Positions 60,301 through 64,000 of a stretch of 64,000 nucleotides of DNA are shown piece after piece (within the stretch, counting starts at the first letter, position 1; each line of letters opens with the position of its first letter). Origin of the DNA: Gordius sp. MW1 (Eukaryota > Nematomorpha > Gordioida > Gordea > Gordiidae); assembly GCA_964036665.1 (NCBI GenBank), contig OZ038527.1, positions 1,674,001-1,738,000 on the forward strand, written 5' to 3'. A model generated the notes under the pieces. The model had not been told where the DNA came from, did not search any database, and saw only the letters and a program-made list of their open reading frames with translations. The translations under genes were made by a program, and so were the position numbers.

Positions 60301-60860
60301 AACTATTATCTTCAAAATTTAAATACAATAAATGTCATACAACATGTACCTTATAACCTGCTCCCCCTTACAAATATAGATTTTAAGTCTAAAAATATAC
60401 TAAAGTATTAATAAAATATGAATATCTCAATATGTATTTATTTTTACCATCTTTTAATTTGTTCTGTGTACAATTTAAAGCGGGCGATAAGGGAAAGAAA
60501 TAATATAAATCTGATTGTTATTTCTTTATATTCTAATTTTACAAAATTGAATTTGCATATAATTGGGCAGGCTAGCTTTCATAAACAAATTTACATACAA
60601 TGATGTCTAATCAGTTATCGTAATAGAGTGAGGCTCGCAATAGTCAATATCTTCAAACCCATAAATTCTAAAAGGCATATATGAACACACGCTCTCCAGA
60701 CACACCCCAGTGTAGTGGAAAGTTTATAAAATTTTTACTGTAGTTTTTAGGAAGTCCACAGGTCGCAGGTTAATCAGAATTTTCTTATATGCTGGTTTCG
60801 ATTACAAGTCACTTTTAGCCAATGTGTGTTAAGATGGCTGACAACAGCGTATTGAGTTGC
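57310..60860 (+). repeat. Segmental duplication, copy 2
   Basis: This is the counterpart of 28530-33465. The upstream part (gtcaaaattcgaataagaag, cctttatcacatattattc), the GT92 gene and the downstream part (gtgttaagatggctgacaac) all align. It is free of the two nested transposons present in copy 1. Confidence 0.85.
58441..59959 (+). CDS. GT92 (DUF23) family glycosyltransferase, copy 2
   Basis: An intact paralogue of the gene at 31053-32586, similar throughout by eye, with a few short indels. It keeps AVCVKPLHGNVGNGSR, LIEFVEMYRLLGASHF, DGQTATFQDCVYRYKHQSSY, VVDIDE with DxD (Asp327, Asp329 counting from the ATG at 58469) and CGSFQFRNAFYDT. Near the DxD it differs from copy 1 (DEFLVS versus DEVLVP). 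The equivalent acceptor reads tttttattaag (58430-58440) and adds LISFTLYST before the ATG, again completing a membrane anchor (LISFTLYSTMILVSITLV). The acceptor is weaker than the copy 1 ttcag. The first exon for the cytoplasmic tail was not found. The frame is maintained over 496 codons, which argues against a pseudogene. Confidence 0.85.
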
Positions 60861-60867
60861 GATTATT

Positions 60868-60950
60868 CTTAGTCGCATTGCTTCGAACAAAACCAAAAGT
60901 CGACCAAACAAACCCAGCCGTTTTTACAACGCTAGTTTTTATGTTCTGGT
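60868..60950. mobile_element. Right half of a TAGTGTTGTAAAA-type MITE
   Basis: gtcgaccaaacaaacccagc and cgtttttacaac are the family's right end. The left half is missing. It lies exactly between the GT92 duplication and the NOL9 fragment. Confidence 0.75.
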
Positions 60951-61275
60951 TAGGTTGCTAAATATTGTGTTTAATTTTTATAAGATGAATTATTTAACTT
61001 TGTAATATTTAAATTGCTTAAAAGAATTTTGAATCATATTTATGTAAAACTAGATACATGATTTCTAAATTTGCCTTTTTATTTGATTTCAAGTATTTCA
61101 TCTTGCAATTGTTTTTTTTTAATTAAATAAAGTTTAATAACATTTTATTTATGTTCTAATTCACAATAAAAATAAGTCTCAATGGTGCAAATGTCGATCA
61201 TGTTTGATTTTTTTGTCGCACCCGGTCAAAACAAAACGGAATGACCCGAAAATTGAGAAAAAGAATATTTATTTT
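60945..61275 (+). pseudogene. Fragment of the NOL9 3' end (last intron plus part of last exon)
   Basis: The segment from about 60945 matches the last NOL9 intron (agatattgtgtttt, ttaattgcttaaaggaatt in the gene against aaatattgtgttta, aaattgcttaaaagaatt here). From about 61180 to 61270 it matches the last exon (acaaatgtcgatcatttg, cacccggtcaaaactaagcg in the gene). The frame is broken after the VDH codons and about 60 bp of exon start are missing. It cannot encode a functional product. Confidence 0.78.
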
Positions 61276-62736
61276 TAGATAATTCTTTTTACAAAAGAGC
61301 CGTTGACGAGAAGTTAGAGTAGATGATACTGTTTTTTTTAATTTCTACCTTTAAATGTTTTTAGTTCTATGACCAGATTTTGGGTTTAGTGTGCTTCGCG
61401 TAGGACCCTAAGGATAATTAGAGCCTTGCACATAGCTTTGTATCATAAAATTAATAAATCTCAAGGACTATGGGTCTATTATATTACTCGTGTAACTTTT
61501 TAAACTGGTTTGTCGGCTGGTTTTGCGGTGGATTGGCCGTTATACAAAAAAAACTATCCGGCAATCGGACCTTTAATTCTGATCGAGAATTTTGCGCTGA
61601 ACAATAATATGTTTTAAGTTTTTTTCAAAACTTCCAAACGTTTAGATAAACGAGGTTGAAGGTGCAAAAAAAGCCCATTTTAACCATTTTTGAGGCTATA
61701 TTGTCATGATAATATTAAGTTATTCTATAGAATATTAATATATTTCTGTAGATTAGAGTATCAGGTCTAATATTTTATTTTTTGTTTCACCTCTATATTT
61801 GAATTTATTTGCGTTTACATGAACCCCTTCCCCTTTTGAAAATTCGTCCCACTATGGATGGAAAGCGGAGTACCGTACGCGATGTTTACTAACAGGTGTT
61901 GTAAAAACGGCTTAGTTTTGTTTGGTCGACCTTTGGTTTTAGTCGACTAAACATAAACAACCATGGACGCAAAAATCGACCAAAAATTTTTTTGTCAAAC
62001 TTTGGTCTGTTTATATTCAGTTGACTAAAATCAAAGGTCTCGACCAAACAAAACCCAGCCGTTTTCACAAAACTATTACTAACACATTTCTTTCTCCCTT
62101 CACCTACTCTCCTCTCTTTCTCCCCCCTTCCCGCCCACCACATGTGTGCTTGGCTAGAAAGGGGGGGGGATAGGAGAGATTTAGATTTCCTAGTCTTCTT
62201 TCTTTCAATGCAGTACATTCATAGATTGGATAATAAATTTCATAACAATTTTGAATCTGATTTATTTGTATAAAATATTTATAATATAAATCTATGATTT
62301 AGCTTCCATTTATAATAATTACAAAGGACATGGGGGGGGGGGTGGATAAAGGTATTTACACGATTTATATTTATATATTAGAAAAACAAATAATGGTGTG
62401 GATAATTTAGCGTCTTCCGACTGACTCGATCGATTTCTAATCCATATGTATTTACATGTTATAACAAAATAATAAAAATATCATAAAATTTATCATATAA
62501 TCTTTCGTAATTTCGATGTAGGCGAGTGGTAAAAATGCGATAAAATTTTGGCTAGAGGCAGCTTTACGTTGGCACGGTTTGGGACGTGACCTAATGATGA
62601 TTGTAGTTGAATGTAAAAAGCGGAGACAGGCTTCTGAGCTGCTCTATGGAATTAGTAAAGTAGTTTGTGAGCAAAATGGATTTCTATTTATAATTTCACA
62701 ACATTTCTTGTCACTAAGCATAGTAGAAAGTAACTT
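61276..62736. other. Intergenic with one complete MITE
   Basis: AT-rich with no gene seen apart from the MITE at 61894-62075. The part just below 62737 is the likely 3'UTR of the semaphorin gene on the minus strand. Confidence 0.55.
61894..62075. mobile_element. TAGTGTTGTAAAA-type MITE, complete copy
   Basis: Ends ggtgttgtaaaaacggctta and cagccgttttcacaaaacta. The interior contains both cgacctttggttttagtcga and its partial inverse, so most of the element is palindromic. Confidence 0.82.
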
Positions 62737-63611
62737 TCAAATGTAAACTTTTCTAGGGTCGGTATCGGGACCGCTAGAAACTATAACAACGGCCGGCCGG
62801 TTTAGAGGGGAGCCCGGCTGTCTCAAGCTAGCGGGTTGTGACTTTGGTGAAGCCAAATACCTTTGTGGGGGGTGTAGAGGGGGCAAAGGGGGTGGTTCGT
62901 ATATAGATTGGTGATTTAGGGTAGAAGGTGGAGGAGGCGCGTGCACTTTATTCATCACGAAATAAGCGGGGGCGTGATGATGGAGCAGGGCGGACCCATT
63001 ACCTAGCCCACACCCACCACCAGACAGGGGTGCTGATGAGTGGGGCGTCTTCTTGTCTAACCAGGCCCTCAGGCGAAAACCAAGGAAACAGCTAATGAGA
63101 CTTGTGGCGAATGCCGTAGCCACTATAGCTAAGCCCAATCGATCAGCCGAGCATTTACTGTTTGTGGTCGGACCAGAAATCACCGGGCCCGTCCTTCCGG
63201 TCATATCGGATGGGATATCGGGAAAAGATCGTCGCTCCCCTATTAAAGCTTGTCCGTCCGCGTCCAAAGCCCGCACTCGATTACTCGAAACTTGATGTCT
63301 ACTTTCATCTTGTACAGCATGATGATCACCTAAAAATTGAAGACCATAGGCATCTTCTCCTTCTTGCCCTGCTGCTATTCTTCTCAAATCCGAATCTTTA
63401 AATCCATCGGGCGAACAAGGTAGTTGATGATAGGTGCCTGTATAGCTGTGATGGACTGAAGTGTTGGGGGTACAACGTCGCCCGTCCCAAGCGCAATGAG
63501 GGTCGAGGCGACAAGTCGTGCAAATTTGAAATAGATGACAACGGGCCAAGGGAACGGCTAGGACCTGTCCCGGCCAAATTACCATTAAGTGGGCGCTCTC
63601 GCCGGAACCAG
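62737..63611 (-). CDS. Sema1a: Terminal exon of a transmembrane semaphorin (Sema-1a type)
   Basis: An axon-guidance ligand/receptor of the plasma membrane. The exon opens at an acceptor (ttataatag, 63612-63620) with GSGESAHLMVIWPGQVLAVP, the end of the sema beta-propeller. It continues into a PSI domain (LARCHLFQICTTCRLDPHCA, then WDGRRC). A linker is followed by a membrane segment, LGLAIVATAFATSLISCFLG, and a basic stop-transfer (FRLRAWLDKK). The cytoplasmic tail is rich in Pro, His and Ser (PPPPSTLNHQSIYEPPPLPP), suggesting SH3/Ena-type binding as known for transmembrane semaphorins. It ends PRKVYI and TAA. No Ig domain lies between PSI and membrane, as in invertebrate Sema-1. The sema domain exons lie upstream, beyond the right edge. 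Confidence 0.85.
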
Positions 63612-64000
63612 CTATTATAAAAGTTTGAAATAATCGCTAACAAAATGGTATCAAAAAATGTTATATGTTTATTAGCTAACCGAAAGCCTCAAGATTTAGG
63701 TAATCTGCTTGGATTACATAGACAGTTCGAGATTAAAGGGTAAGCCATACAAAATAAAAACTAAAAAGCAAAGGTAAAGCGAAAATTTAATGAAAACCGA
63801 GGGGGAAAGCTTAATGCATCAGATGCGACGAAAGTAGACAACTTTTAAATTGTAAATATTATAGGCCCTCTGGATAAATCAGAGTCAAAAATAATCCGAA
63901 TTAGAACCAAGCACGTTTGGGATCAGATTTATAAAGAGTGGCATGATAAAGCCATTATGACGTTTCCTGCTTAATTTCAATATTAAATCGAAAATTGATG
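63612..64000. other. Intron of the semaphorin gene
   Basis: No coding or repeat recognised up to the edge of the window. Confidence 0.5.

Overview
The window is animal nuclear DNA: AT-rich, with spliced genes and many transposable elements. The gene content (a sema-1a-type semaphorin, GT92 glycosyltransferases, an ankyrin-like giant-exon gene, a small secreted IGFBP-type protein) fits a protostome, most likely an arthropod or other ecdysozoan. The sequence does not allow a closer placement. Exon boundaries below were read by eye from splice motifs, phase continuity and remembered family sequences; none has transcript support.

Genes from left to right. (1) 303-12770, plus strand: the 3' part of a large cytoskeletal-type gene, probably ankyrin, with two giant low-complexity exons (A and B) and three short C-terminal exons. 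(2) 15640-22824, minus: a complete seven-exon argininosuccinate synthase. (3) 31053-32586, plus: a GT92 glycosyltransferase. (4) 36963-40340, minus: a quinone oxidoreductase-like (MDR) gene. (5) 40498-40570, plus: tRNA-Arg(CCT). (6) 42037-42815, minus: a three-exon secreted IGFBP-domain protein. (7) 48982-53243, plus: NOL9/Grc3 polynucleotide kinase in ten exons. (8) 58441-59959, plus: a second GT92 gene made by a segmental duplication of the first. (9) 62737-63611, minus: the last coding exon of a transmembrane semaphorin. The genes look unrelated in function and there is no operon-like grouping.

Mobile DNA fills most of the rest. Two non-autonomous Helitrons lie in opposite orientation (9511-11002 and 23826-25393). 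One sits inside a 284-bp tandem array whose neighbouring junction preserves the empty site. A ~950-bp element carrying a tRNA-like Pol III module occurs twice in opposite orientation (26246-27201 and 28681-29626), each with its own exact 9-bp target duplication. Several hAT-like element families have 8-bp duplications, some with long subterminal arrays (GAACTAGTTC, TCTCG, or GGCCGGGCTCGGG type); one retains a hAT dimerisation-domain remnant. There is also a palindromic CATGGGCGTAGCC family, a TAGTGTTGTAAAA family and a decayed RTE-type LINE (54225-56585).

The observations most worth following up are the phase-symmetric giant cassette exon whose 3' end runs into a MITE, the tRNA-bearing element, the layered insertion history upstream of the first GT92 gene, the NOL9 3'-end fragment beside the second GT92 gene, and the recurrent subterminal-array architecture of the hAT-like elements.
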